From the NCBI GenBank assembly GCA_018401735.1, contig JAGYKI010000005.1, positions 62,001 through 126,000 on the forward strand: DNA of 64,000 bases, in the 5' to 3' direction. Every line of letters begins with the position of its first letter. The stretch's first letter is position 1. This DNA comes from Schleiferiaceae bacterium. GTDB lineage: Bacteria; Bacteroidota; Bacteroidia; Flavobacteriales; Schleiferiaceae. A program made the translations under genes and the position numbers. The notes below the pieces were generated by a model that saw only the letters and a list, made by a program, of their open reading frames with translations, did no database searches and was not told the DNA's origin. Of this stretch, positions 8,517 through 16,776 are shown piece by piece.

Positions 8517-9027
8517 AAAGTATATCGACAAAAACCGCATTAAGATTGACCACGCCGAGATTCCGTCGGAATTATGGGATTCTATTAGCCCTCATATCAA
8601 AGCACCCCCAAAAAAACGCTATCCTTGGTATTGGGCGGTGGCCATTTTAGTACTAGCCCTAGGTATTCCGCTTTTTTGGCAAATGCCACTTAAGGAAAAA
8701 GACATGCCACAGCAGAGGCAACTTTTACCTTCTTCCTTTTTAAGCTTAGAGCGGAATTACCGTCAAGAATTAGATAGCCTTAACAATCGCATTCCCTTGG
8801 CTGAATTACAAAAAGACCCCGATTTAAACTGGATTTTTAATGAACTAAGCGCCCTAGAAAAGATCAATGAAAAATACCGCGCCGACATCGGTAGAGGCGT
8901 ACCCGAAGAAGAGTTAGTTAAGGTCCTTATTGATTATTACGAAAAACGCTTGCACCTTTTAATCCGCATCGAAAGAGAACTAAAACGAAAAGAAAAACAT
9001 CTCCCTCATGAAAACATTAATTTATAG
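8506..9027 (+). CDS. Putative anti-sigma factor, single-pass membrane protein
   Basis: A 173-residue protein. The short cytoplasmic N-terminus carries EIPSELWDSISPHI (residues 18-31), which resembles the 'xxLWxxI' segment common at the N-terminus of sigma-linked membrane proteins in this phylum. One membrane segment lies at about 41-58, followed by a charged, helical periplasmic part with coiled-coil character (about 75-170). It overlaps the sigma gene upstream and the beta-repeat gene downstream (20 nt). The anti-sigma role is inferred from position and topology; no classical anti-sigma domain is obvious. Confidence 0.6.
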   Translation: MQIKKYIDKNRIKIDHAEIPSELWDSISPHIKAPPKKRYPWYWAVAILVLALGIPLFWQMPLKEKDMPQQRQLLPSSFLSLERNYRQELDSLNNRIPLAELQKDPDLNWIFNELSALEKINEKYRADIGRGVPEEELVKVLIDYYEKRLHLLIRIERELKRKEKHLPHENINL

Positions 9028-10300
9028 CCTTTTAGGCCTTTGTATTGGCTTCTATGGTAATGCCAAAGAAATAGCCATTGAGAAATCAGCGCATATTTTG
9101 GTTGATGCATCTGGCGTAGACCAACTCAACCTAGATGCTAAAAACACCAAGACCTTCATTGAAATTTGGGATAAAAACGAAATTTCCGTGGATGCCACTT
9201 TCTATTATCGTGGTGAAGAGGATCACGAAAAAATCAAAAAGTTTCTAGCCTCCTTTGAAGAGAACGTTGAGGCTGGTATCACTAAACTGGGAACCGAGGT
9301 GAGTATTAACACCTATCGCGCTGTTCCCAGTAAAAAGAAGGTAGGTTGGGCTAGTTTCGTGGTAGTAGATTTGGAGTTTTCCGACGAAGAGGCAAAACTA
9401 GTGTACAACCTGAAAGTACCTGCTTCTCTTTTTATGAATATTAAGCATTCCTATAAAGACTTACGCATCAAAGGAAACCTAGATAATATTCAGATTGAGC
9501 AATATTCGGGCAGACTAAGCTTAGATAAAGTAAATAAAGCCAGTCTTAATTTAAAATATGGCGATGCCAATATTGTTGAGTTGAAGGATGGTGATATTAT
9601 GCTTTATGAGCAGAAACTAAAAGGTGAAAAATGGGGAGACATTAAGCTTAATGCTAAATATTCAGAACTGCGAATCCGCACTATGAACAGCCTGAGCGGC
9701 GATGGCTATGAAACTAAATACCGTTTTATTGGACTTAAAAAGCTAGGTGGTAATTATAAATACAGCAGCTTTGATGTAGAAAAAATGGAACAAGCCGAAT
9801 TGCTCTGCTACGAGTTTAATCTAGAAACTCAAAGTATCAAAAGCTTAAAACTCCTTAATTCGAAATACAGTAATTACCGCATCGATACGCTGGGTACTTT
9901 AACCATTAGCCAAAGTTATGAGGATGACTATTCTCTGCAAATTGTTAAAAATATTTATTCCGCTGATAGTAAATACTCCAAATTTACCCTTGGCGCCTTA
10001 AAAGGCGATTTTACGCTAAACGGATACGAGTGTGCGGTAAATACTGTCTTAGTGCTAGGCAAAGCAGGGAGGATTGATTTTACGGGCAAATACCTCAATA
10101 TATCGATGGGTCTAAATAACCGTCCTTACAAACTCTCTGCATCAATGCAGTACGGAAAGCTTAACTACCCTCAAACCCTTACTGGCAATTACAGCCAAAA
10201 AGGGACCAACACCAGTGCTAGTTTAAGCAGCCCACAACTTGGTACAGACTTTTACACCATTAAAGTATCTGGCTATGAAATACAAATGGAAATAAGGTAG
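9008..10300 (+). CDS. Secreted beta-repeat (adhesin-like, DUF4097-type) protein
   Basis: A 430-residue protein with a signal peptide (about 1-19). It is built of short beta-strand repeats in which a Lys-Tyr-Ser element recurs (LNAKYSELRI, GNYKYSSFDV, LNSKYSNYRI, ADSKYSKFTL). The N-terminal SAHILVDASGVDQLNLDAKN and the whole pattern resemble DUF4097/putative auto-transporter adhesin head domains, which form beta-solenoids. It is the last gene of the sigma/anti-sigma operon, with a terminator following. A cell-surface or periplasmic output controlled by the sigma factor is the likely role. Confidence 0.65.
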   Translation: MKTLIYSLLGLCIGFYGNAKEIAIEKSAHILVDASGVDQLNLDAKNTKTFIEIWDKNEISVDATFYYRGEEDHEKIKKFLASFEENVEAGITKLGTEVSINTYRAVPSKKKVGWASFVVVDLEFSDEEAKLVYNLKVPASLFMNIKHSYKDLRIKGNLDNIQIEQYSGRLSLDKVNKASLNLKYGDANIVELKDGDIMLYEQKLKGEKWGDIKLNAKYSELRIRTMNSLSGDGYETKYRFIGLKKLGGNYKYSSFDVEKMEQAELLCYEFNLETQSIKSLKLLNSKYSNYRIDTLGTLTISQSYEDDYSLQIVKNIYSADSKYSKFTLGALKGDFTLNGYECAVNTVLVLGKAGRIDFTGKYLNISMGLNNRPYKLSASMQYGKLNYPQTLTGNYSQKGTNTSASLSSPQLGTDFYTIKVSGYEIQMEIR

Positions 10301-10348
10301 TATAATTCTATTATTTAGAGCTTTAAGTCAAAATTTACCTCACATAGG

Positions 10349-10380
10349 AAAGGGCATTAACTTCGGTTTTTGCCCTTTTT
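10349..10380 (+). terminator. Terminator of the sigma-factor operon
   Basis: AAAGGGCA pairs with TGCCCTTT around a loop of about 13 nt and is followed by a T-run. It lies 49 bp after the last stop codon. Confidence 0.7.
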
Positions 10381-10418
10381 ACTTGAATTCGGCGTAAAGT
10401 TATAGTCTCAGGTTTTTA
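10381..10418. repeat. Short relative of the 6.1-kb repeat element
   Basis: The segment keeps the order seen at 6148-6187: GAATTCGGCG, then a TATAG-TCTCAGG block, then a T-rich run, with several substitutions. It fills the space between the terminator and the next stop codon. Similarity was judged by eye over about 38 bp. Confidence 0.4.
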
Positions 10419-11837
10419 TTATTTAACCCAAATTACAGAGTTAAACTCTTGATATTCATTCGGCTCGTAGAGCGGGTTATTAGGGTCTTGTGTCCAGTGC
10501 CCGTTAACAATAAAGCGGTAAGTGCTTTTCCCTTTCGGAAGATGCACATCAGCATGCCAACCGTCCATTTCCTTCGAGGGGCGGAAGCCATCCTCACGCC
10601 AATCGATAAAACTACCCGTTAAAATCACCTCTTCTACTCCATTCACTAAAGGGTAGAAGAATTCGGTATTGGGCTCGATGCATAAAACCGAATTTTGGTA
10701 AGGGGCCCGGCCAATCCGCAAGGGATTTAAAGGATCGAGCTTAAATTCACTCGCCTTATTAACAATAAACTTATACTCGTAATTTCCGGCAGGTAAAACG
10801 TAGGGCAGAACCCAGCCGGTATCCGATTTTTCCATAGAAAGTTCAGAACGACTCCACAGGTTAAAATCGCCGGTAACATGCACCGTTTCGGCATCTAAAT
10901 CGAAAGGGTAGTAAAAATAAAAAGTATCGCCAATGGAAACAAATGAGTTAAAGTTACCCTCGTCATCCATGCGCCTTACAGAGTTCTTTGGGTCTAATAT
11001 CCACTTATCATCCACCACAAATTTATAGGCGTGGGTTCCTTCCTTTAAATAGAGATTAAGTTCCCAGCCCCCTTTACAAGTTCGCATAGGATTTTTATTC
11101 CAGTAATTAGCCGATGAAGCCCAAGAGACCGCTTCTACCCCTGCCTGATTAGCTAGGAAAAAGCGATAGTTATAATTGAAATAGAGGGAATTTTCATTTC
11201 CCATATTATCGAATTCACTCTTTAAGTTTCGCGGATCTAAAAGCCAGTAGCCATCCAAAATATACTTATATAGATGCGGGCCCGCCTCCAATTTTAAATC
11301 TACATAATAACCAGTATCGCATCTGCTTAAAGCGGTGGCGCTGGTGCTCCAATCGTTAAATGAGCCCGACAAATAAACTGATTCTGGTCGCAAACCTTCA
11401 ACCTTGAGATAAAAACGCGTTAAGCCATTATCCAGCTGAATTACCCCTGGTTTTTTAAAGTGATTTACCCCGTAGGTATAATCCGCTGGCCGAGTTAAAT
11501 AATCCTCTTCCCCTAAAAGGAAAAGCATATCTCTCTGGCTCGAAGCCTTGCCGACCAATTTTTGCAGCGATTTATGGAGCACGATTTTATCCGATTTTAA
11601 ATCGGCTACTTTCCAAAGTTGTTGGTTGGCCAAGCCATTTTTCCACATTAGGGCTAAGCTATCTTGGCGTAGGCCAAAAGTAGCCAATAGGCTATCCAAA
11701 CTTTCTTGAGGCAAATCCTTGTCGATTATACAAATTAGGTCTTTACCCTTAATTTTATACTCCACATTGGGATGCTCTTGCGCCCAAATAGCGCCGGAAA
11801 GGAAAAGCACGAAGCTCATTGCCAAGAACTTTTTCAT
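10419..11837 (-). CDS. Secreted protein with four tandem CBM48/glycogen-binding-like domains
   Basis: A 472-residue protein with a signal peptide (1-19) and an N-terminal domain of about 120 residues that I do not recognise. Four E-set (AMPK-CBM/CBM48-like) repeats follow, at about 142-222, 224-302, 305-387 and 390-472. Each carries a variant of 'V.LSGSFNDWS' and of 'YKYILDGYWLLDPRN..NS'; the second lacks the first motif. Such domains bind alpha-glucans or mediate protein contacts. No catalytic domain is visible. It is coupled to the upstream protease gene (ATGA), which is coupled to the desaturase-like gene, forming a three-gene unit. Confidence 0.75.
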   Translation of the reverse strand: MKKFLAMSFVLFLSGAIWAQEHPNVEYKIKGKDLICIIDKDLPQESLDSLLATFGLRQDSLALMWKNGLANQQLWKVADLKSDKIVLHKSLQKLVGKASSQRDMLFLLGEEDYLTRPADYTYGVNHFKKPGVIQLDNGLTRFYLKVEGLRPESVYLSGSFNDWSTSATALSRCDTGYYVDLKLEAGPHLYKYILDGYWLLDPRNLKSEFDNMGNENSLYFNYNYRFFLANQAGVEAVSWASSANYWNKNPMRTCKGGWELNLYLKEGTHAYKFVVDDKWILDPKNSVRRMDDEGNFNSFVSIGDTFYFYYPFDLDAETVHVTGDFNLWSRSELSMEKSDTGWVLPYVLPAGNYEYKFIVNKASEFKLDPLNPLRIGRAPYQNSVLCIEPNTEFFYPLVNGVEEVILTGSFIDWREDGFRPSKEMDGWHADVHLPKGKSTYRFIVNGHWTQDPNNPLYEPNEYQEFNSVIWVK

Positions 11838-12808
11838 AATCCGTAGTACATTTTAATTCGCATTTCTTTTTTTCTGAAATTAAGACTGACCACGCCCTGT
11901 CTTAAAAGATCATTACCCACAAAACCCGCTACCTGATAACCATAGGCTTTGCCTATTAATTCTAAATCGGTAACCAAAACCTGACAAGCTTGTAAGGGCG
12001 CCATAAAGTTTAAACTTAGCAGCGTACCGTAAAGCACTTCCGTTTGTCCACCCCCCGCTCCAATTAGCGCTCTTCGGCTGCGAATACTTACCATTTCATA
12101 TACTGCTTCCGGCAGATTATTATCCAATAATATAGCCTCTGCACCCGTATCAAAACAAAAACTTAAATCCACTCCGTTAATCAATCCCGGAGCAATAATG
12201 GCGTTATTATACATTTCAAAATTAAGGCTATAATCTGCTTTATCTGCTTCCTTAGATGCCAATCTATTCCCTTTGCGATCCACTTTATAAATTAGTAACT
12301 GCTGGGCGCGAATATCAATTTCCATTTCGGTGCGCATAAAAAGATTAAGGCCTAAAAGTCCGAGAATTTTAATTCCCCTTTTATTTTCAATATTGCTTAA
12401 ATCGCTAACATCGGCCTCGAGATTTTCATAATAGAGCTCGTTAATTTTAAGCTTCCCTACCCGCGCTACTTTCTGATTTTGGACACTGCCGTTAATATCG
12501 GTTGCGGCAAAATCGGTCACTTCTTCATAATCACGAAAATAAGTGGCGTTTAGCACTAAATAGGGTGCACCTGTATCGAGAATAAAGTTGCCGCGCAAGC
12601 CATCGATAGTGGCTTCTACGATAATCAAATTTCCCACGTTCCGCACAGGGACTACCAATTTGTGAAAATCCCCCTTAGGCGAAGGCCTCTGCATTAGCAA
12701 ACGCTGATTATACCCTCCGCCCCAAGGTAAAGCTTGGGCCGCATCTGCTGTGAGCGAAAGGAAACTGCTAAAGGCCAGAAGGCAAAATAGGCTTAGCAAA
12801 AGTCTCAA
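11834..12808 (-). CDS. Retropepsin-like aspartyl protease family protein, secreted
   Basis: A 324-residue protein with a signal peptide (about 1-22, ending TADA). Two aspartyl protease motifs are present in one chain: FILDTGAPYLVLN (Asp78) and FCFDTGAEAILLD (Asp220). The protein thus carries both halves of a pepsin-like active site, as in bacterial single-chain retropepsin-like proteins. It overlaps the CBM48-like gene downstream and the desaturase-like gene upstream by ATGA. A proteolytic role in the periplasm or at the surface is likely; the substrate is unknown, though the coupled CBM48-like protein is a candidate. Confidence 0.75.
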   Translation of the reverse strand: MRLLLSLFCLLAFSSFLSLTADAAQALPWGGGYNQRLLMQRPSPKGDFHKLVVPVRNVGNLIIVEATIDGLRGNFILDTGAPYLVLNATYFRDYEEVTDFAATDINGSVQNQKVARVGKLKINELYYENLEADVSDLSNIENKRGIKILGLLGLNLFMRTEMEIDIRAQQLLIYKVDRKGNRLASKEADKADYSLNFEMYNNAIIAPGLINGVDLSFCFDTGAEAILLDNNLPEAVYEMVSIRSRRALIGAGGGQTEVLYGTLLSLNFMAPLQACQVLVTDLELIGKAYGYQVAGFVGNDLLRQGVVSLNFRKKEMRIKMYYGL

Positions 12809-13671
12809 GCGGTACTTTTTTGTTCGGCGCGTAACTGGGCGCTGGTTTTCCGACTACCGTCGTGGCTCCAACCAGGAGGACCAAAGAGGTATTGCCAAAA
12901 ATAGCGTGGGTGCTTGCGGATATCCACAAAAATTTGCCACCATTCGTGGGTTGCGATTCGCAGAGGGTTAAAGGTTTCAATATTTTTAGTGAGGCCGTAA
13001 TTGGGATGTTCTTCTTCGGGGATAAAAGAGCCAAACATGCGATCCCAAATAATTAAAACGCCGGCGTGATTGGCGTCAAGATATTTCACATCGCTGGAGT
13101 GATGCACGCGATGATGCGAAGGCGTATTAAAGATAAACTCGAACCATTTCGGCAGGCGATTAATCAGCTCGGTATGAATCCAAAATTGATACAATAGGCT
13201 AATACTTTGCATCAGAACGAGGGCCAAAGGCGGAAAGCCGATCAGCGGTAGCCAAAGGTAAAAAACAAAACTGCCAGTAATCCCTCCTGTCCAGGTTTGC
13301 CGCAAGGCGGTGGCCAAATTATAGTTTTTAGAACTGTGATGAACCACATGGCTGGCCCAAAAATAGCGGATAGTATGCGCGCTGCGGTGGTACCAATAAT
13401 AGGTGAAATCGTCGGCGAAGAATAGCAAAAGCCACATCCACCAAACATAATCTAGCTCAAATATCCTAAACTGGTAAACCAGCATATAGGCGCCAAAAAT
13501 TAATCCTTTGCTTAAAATTCCTACCCCCACATTTCCCAAGCCCATGGCAATGCTACTTAAAGCGTCCTTAGCTTGATAGCTTGGGATACGCCGCCAGGCA
13601 TTGAGTACAATTTCGAGCAGCACGAAGAAAACGAAAAAGGGAATAGCCGCTTGAATTAAGTTAGGAAACAT
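12805..13671 (-). CDS. Sterol desaturase / fatty acid hydroxylase family protein
   Basis: A 288-residue integral membrane di-iron enzyme. Histidine boxes include WYHRSAH (His95, His99), SHVVHH (His108, 111, 112) and HHRVHH (about residue 190). Several hydrophobic segments precede the first box. Bacterial members hydroxylate or desaturate lipids, carotenoids or ornithine lipids; the substrate cannot be told here. It is the first gene of the run that continues into the protease and CBM48-like genes. Confidence 0.85.
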   Translation of the reverse strand: MFPNLIQAAIPFFVFFVLLEIVLNAWRRIPSYQAKDALSSIAMGLGNVGVGILSKGLIFGAYMLVYQFRIFELDYVWWMWLLLFFADDFTYYWYHRSAHTIRYFWASHVVHHSSKNYNLATALRQTWTGGITGSFVFYLWLPLIGFPPLALVLMQSISLLYQFWIHTELINRLPKWFEFIFNTPSHHRVHHSSDVKYLDANHAGVLIIWDRMFGSFIPEEEHPNYGLTKNIETFNPLRIATHEWWQIFVDIRKHPRYFWQYLFGPPGWSHDGSRKTSAQLRAEQKSTA

Positions 13672-13693
13672 ACTGAGGCAAGAATTAATCCTT

Positions 13694-13701
13694 CAAAGCT
13701 A
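13694..13701 (-). promoter_or_regulatory. -7 box TAGCTTTG for the fatty-acid-hydroxylase operon
   Basis: On the minus strand TAGCTTTG matches TAnnTTTG, 22 bp before the start at 13671. Confidence 0.45.
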
Positions 13702-13787
13702 AAAATTATTCAGGTTGATACTACCCGAACGAAAAAATAGCTCTATTTCCACCAAAAATAACAACCTTTGCCGCGAAAAATTATTGC

Positions 13788-14432
13788 ATGGTTTTAGAAC
13801 TTCTCAAAGACATATTGGGTAACAGCGTTTCCATTTTCACCATTATGAACCCGCTTTCGGTAGGGGTAATTATGTTGGGTTTATTGGATGAGAATGCTAG
13901 CAAGGAAGAAGTAAGACATACCGCTAAAAAAACCACGCGTGCCTCCTTCGTAGCTATGTTAGTTACCTTTTTATTAGGGACTTACATTTTTCAATTCTTT
14001 GGCATCTCGCCCGACGGACTGCGCATATTTGGGGGCACTATTCTCTTTGTTATGGGTTTAAATATGGTGCAAGGCCATGGCAAAAAGGTAAACCATAACA
14101 TGAAAGATCAGCAAGCGGCTTTAGAGCGCGAGGATATTAGTGTGGTTCCTCTTGCCATTCCGGTTATGGTGGGCGCTGGTTTAGCCACCACCTTAATTAA
14201 CCTGAGCATTGCCGCGGAAACCTGGCAAGATTACCTGAGCGGCGTACTCGCGATAATTGTTTGCTCCATCGCCGCGCTTTTAATTTTACAGAGAATGCCT
14301 TTCATTAAGAAGACCCTGGGCGATAATGGCCTAAAGGTTTTTAACCGTATTATGGGTTTGGTGGTAGGTTCTTTAGCCGCACAAATGTTTCTGAGTGGGG
14401 TGTTTTCCTTTTATCAAAATAATTTCGCTTAA
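13788..14432 (+). CDS. MarC family integral membrane protein
   Basis: A 214-residue protein with about six membrane segments. The N-terminal FTIMNPLSVGVIMLGLL and the ILFVMGLNMVQG segment are typical of MarC/UPF0056 proteins. Despite the name, the family is no longer linked to antibiotic resistance and its function is open. An AACCTTTG sequence (13763-13770), one base off the -7 consensus, precedes it. It stands alone. Confidence 0.85.
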   Translation: MVLELLKDILGNSVSIFTIMNPLSVGVIMLGLLDENASKEEVRHTAKKTTRASFVAMLVTFLLGTYIFQFFGISPDGLRIFGGTILFVMGLNMVQGHGKKVNHNMKDQQAALEREDISVVPLAIPVMVGAGLATTLINLSIAAETWQDYLSGVLAIIVCSIAALLILQRMPFIKKTLGDNGLKVFNRIMGLVVGSLAAQMFLSGVFSFYQNNFA

Positions 14433-14496
14433 ACAGGTCTGCGCCAAGATGCGCCCCAAAAGCAGTACCTTGTTCCCCAGAAAAAGCTAGATTTTT

Positions 14497-15252
14497 ATGA
14501 AAGCTCTCTATACCTCTTTGGCCCTAAAGGGCTTATTACTAATACTAAGCCTTAGTCTTTACTCTTGCGGAGGTAGCGGCGATGATGAACGCACAAGCGC
14601 TCCCACCATAACTATTCTTAGCCCAGTAGATTCCCTGAGTTTAGGCAATAATAAGGTTCCCGTAGAAATTCTTTTTAGCGATAACAGCGGTTTGGTTTCC
14701 ACCGAAATTACCATTGGTAATACTGATCTAGGAAATATAGTGTACCACTACTCTAAAAGAGGCTTAAGTGGTTTGAATGACAATTTGCAATTTGAGGCCG
14801 AAATCCCTCCCACCATTAATGCGGTTGGTGAAAATTATATAATCGTACAATGCTTTGACGAAGACGGTAATGAAACTTTTGTAGAGCAAACTTTTTATTT
14901 TCTTAATCAGGATAATTCGGCTCCCATTATAAACACCATTGCCCACCAAGGGATTTTAACTAGAGACCCACTAGCTGCCATGTCCATTGCCTACGATTTA
15001 AGCGATGATCAAGGGTTGGATAGCCTCTATATTTATTTTATGAAAAGCCAAAATGGTAATCTTCTAGGAGATACTATCGTAGCACAGGGAATTAAGCTAA
15101 ACGGCGAAAAGAATCGTCAAGGAATCGCCTACTTTACGGGAAGTCCAAGTTACCCTGCCGGTAGTAGCTACAAAGTTTTAGCAAAGGCCTTCGACCTTGT
15201 CGGGAATAGCCGTCAGTATATCTCTCCTGGGGAATACAGCATCCCCAACTAA
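14497..15252 (+). CDS. Hypothetical lipoprotein with Ig-like repeats
   Basis: A 251-residue protein that begins with a lipoprotein signal (lipobox LYSCGG near residues 21-26), then a short acidic linker. Two similar beta-sandwich repeats follow, each opening like 'APTITILSP' or 'APIINTIAHQG' and including an 'F.D.SGL..' or 'L.DDQGLDSL' element. This resembles the DUF4625/Ig-like lipoproteins common in Bacteroidota. It converges on the symporter gene with 24 bp between. A surface or periplasmic binding role is inference. Confidence 0.65.
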   Translation: MKALYTSLALKGLLLILSLSLYSCGGSGDDERTSAPTITILSPVDSLSLGNNKVPVEILFSDNSGLVSTEITIGNTDLGNIVYHYSKRGLSGLNDNLQFEAEIPPTINAVGENYIIVQCFDEDGNETFVEQTFYFLNQDNSAPIINTIAHQGILTRDPLAAMSIAYDLSDDQGLDSLYIYFMKSQNGNLLGDTIVAQGIKLNGEKNRQGIAYFTGSPSYPAGSSYKVLAKAFDLVGNSRQYISPGEYSIPN

Positions 15253-15276
15253 TTATCAAAACAGCTTTTAAAAGTA

Positions 15277-16773
15277 TTAAGCAGCCGCTTTCTGCGCCGC
15301 TTCAGGACTGAAGCGGGTGACAATGAATCCAAAAATAAAAGACACAGCAAAGGCAGGTCCCATTACATCGAGTTGTTCAAAATAAGGGCCGACACCCTCC
15401 AACTCTTGTACATAAAACTTAAAGAAAGGTACTGCCATAAACCCGCTTAGCATACAAGCCAAGGCTCCGCTCTGATTGAAACCCTTCCAAAAAAGGGAGT
15501 AAATCATCATCGGACAAAAAGTAGCGGCAATACCGGACCAGCCAAAAATTGTGAACCAAAAAACAGTTCTCCCAGGTACCATGATAGCCACCGTCATCGC
15601 TAAAGCCAAGGCTATTAAAGCCATCATTAAAGTTATGCGAGATGATAATTTGTTTAGCTTCTGATCACTTACGTTTGGACGAAATATTTTTTGATATAAG
15701 TCGCGCGTAATAGCGCTAGAAGCCACCACCAATAAAGAGTCTATGGTAGACATAATCGCACTGAGAATAATAGCAATATAAATCGCGACAATAAAAACTG
15801 GGAAAGTCGCTTTGAGCAGCACCATTAAGCTGTCCTCTCCCGCTATTCCCAAAACACTTTCGGGATCTTGACCCACTTCCGTAAAGAGATAGCGTGCTAA
15901 AACACCAATCGTAACAGCCGCCGCATCAGTTAAAAAAGTAAATACTATCGCCACCCACTTGCCCTTGTCAATTTCTTTGGTGTTTCTAACCGAGATAAAG
16001 CGCACGTAAACCTGCGGTGAACCCAAAAAACCTAAGCCAATAAAAGCAAAGCCAGCCATAGTAGCGGCCTGCATCCAAGGATCATCAAAAGCACCCCAGA
16101 TACTCACTAAGTTGGGGTCTATTGCTTCTAGGCCGCTGTAAATATCTCCTGAATTATCGATAGCAAAATAGGCCACCAAGGGCAAAGCCAAAAGGCCCAA
16201 AAACATAAGTGCGCCTTGAAATACATCCGACCAAACCACAGCCACAAAGCCACCTACAAAAATATAAGCCACTACAATTAAGAAGCCCGCAATGGCACCG
16301 GTATAGTAATTAACTCCTAAAAAGGTTTCAAAAGCTTTACCGGTAATATCTATTTGTGCACTTACGTAGATGATTACAAAAACGGACAAGCATAAAGCGG
16401 CTACCACGCGCAATAAATGCCCATTTGCTTTAAAGTGGCTTTCTAAAAAATCGGGAATGGTAATCGAATCATATTTGTCGGTGAGGCTTTTAAACTTCTT
16501 GGCCATAAAAAACCACGAAATTGCCACCCCAATAACTTCGCCAATAACTACCCAATAAGCCGAAAAGCCCGCCAAAGCACCCATCGCCGTAAGGCCAATT
16601 AACAACCAACCAGACTCACCCGTAGCACGTGCAGAAAAAGCCACTAGCCAATAGCCTAGTTTCTTACCCCCCACATAATAGTCATCCATATTTTTTACCC
16701 GTTTGGAAGCGACAATGCCGATTCCAAATAAGATGGCAAAATAAATTCCGAGGACGATTAGGTTGGTAAGCAT
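15277..16773 (-). CDS. Sodium:solute symporter (PutP-like, SSS family)
   Basis: A 498-residue transporter with about 13 membrane segments. The segment FSARATGESGWLLIGLTAMG (about residues 46-65) matches the PutP signature region. The Na+-ligand Asp of E. coli PutP (Asp55) appears replaced, with Gly-Glu at the aligned position. GSPQVYVRFISVRN and the IIYVSAQI helix also fit the family. It starts 3 bp after the decarboxylase stop, so the two genes are almost certainly co-transcribed. Proline is the family's best-known substrate. The operon partner makes hypotaurine, taurine or a related amine a plausible alternative. Confidence 0.8.
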   Translation of the reverse strand: MLTNLIVLGIYFAILFGIGIVASKRVKNMDDYYVGGKKLGYWLVAFSARATGESGWLLIGLTAMGALAGFSAYWVVIGEVIGVAISWFFMAKKFKSLTDKYDSITIPDFLESHFKANGHLLRVVAALCLSVFVIIYVSAQIDITGKAFETFLGVNYYTGAIAGFLIVVAYIFVGGFVAVVWSDVFQGALMFLGLLALPLVAYFAIDNSGDIYSGLEAIDPNLVSIWGAFDDPWMQAATMAGFAFIGLGFLGSPQVYVRFISVRNTKEIDKGKWVAIVFTFLTDAAAVTIGVLARYLFTEVGQDPESVLGIAGEDSLMVLLKATFPVFIVAIYIAIILSAIMSTIDSLLVVASSAITRDLYQKIFRPNVSDQKLNKLSSRITLMMALIALALAMTVAIMVPGRTVFWFTIFGWSGIAATFCPMMIYSLFWKGFNQSGALACMLSGFMAVPFFKFYVQELEGVGPYFEQLDVMGPAFAVSFIFGFIVTRFSPEAAQKAAA

Positions 16774-16776
16774 CTT

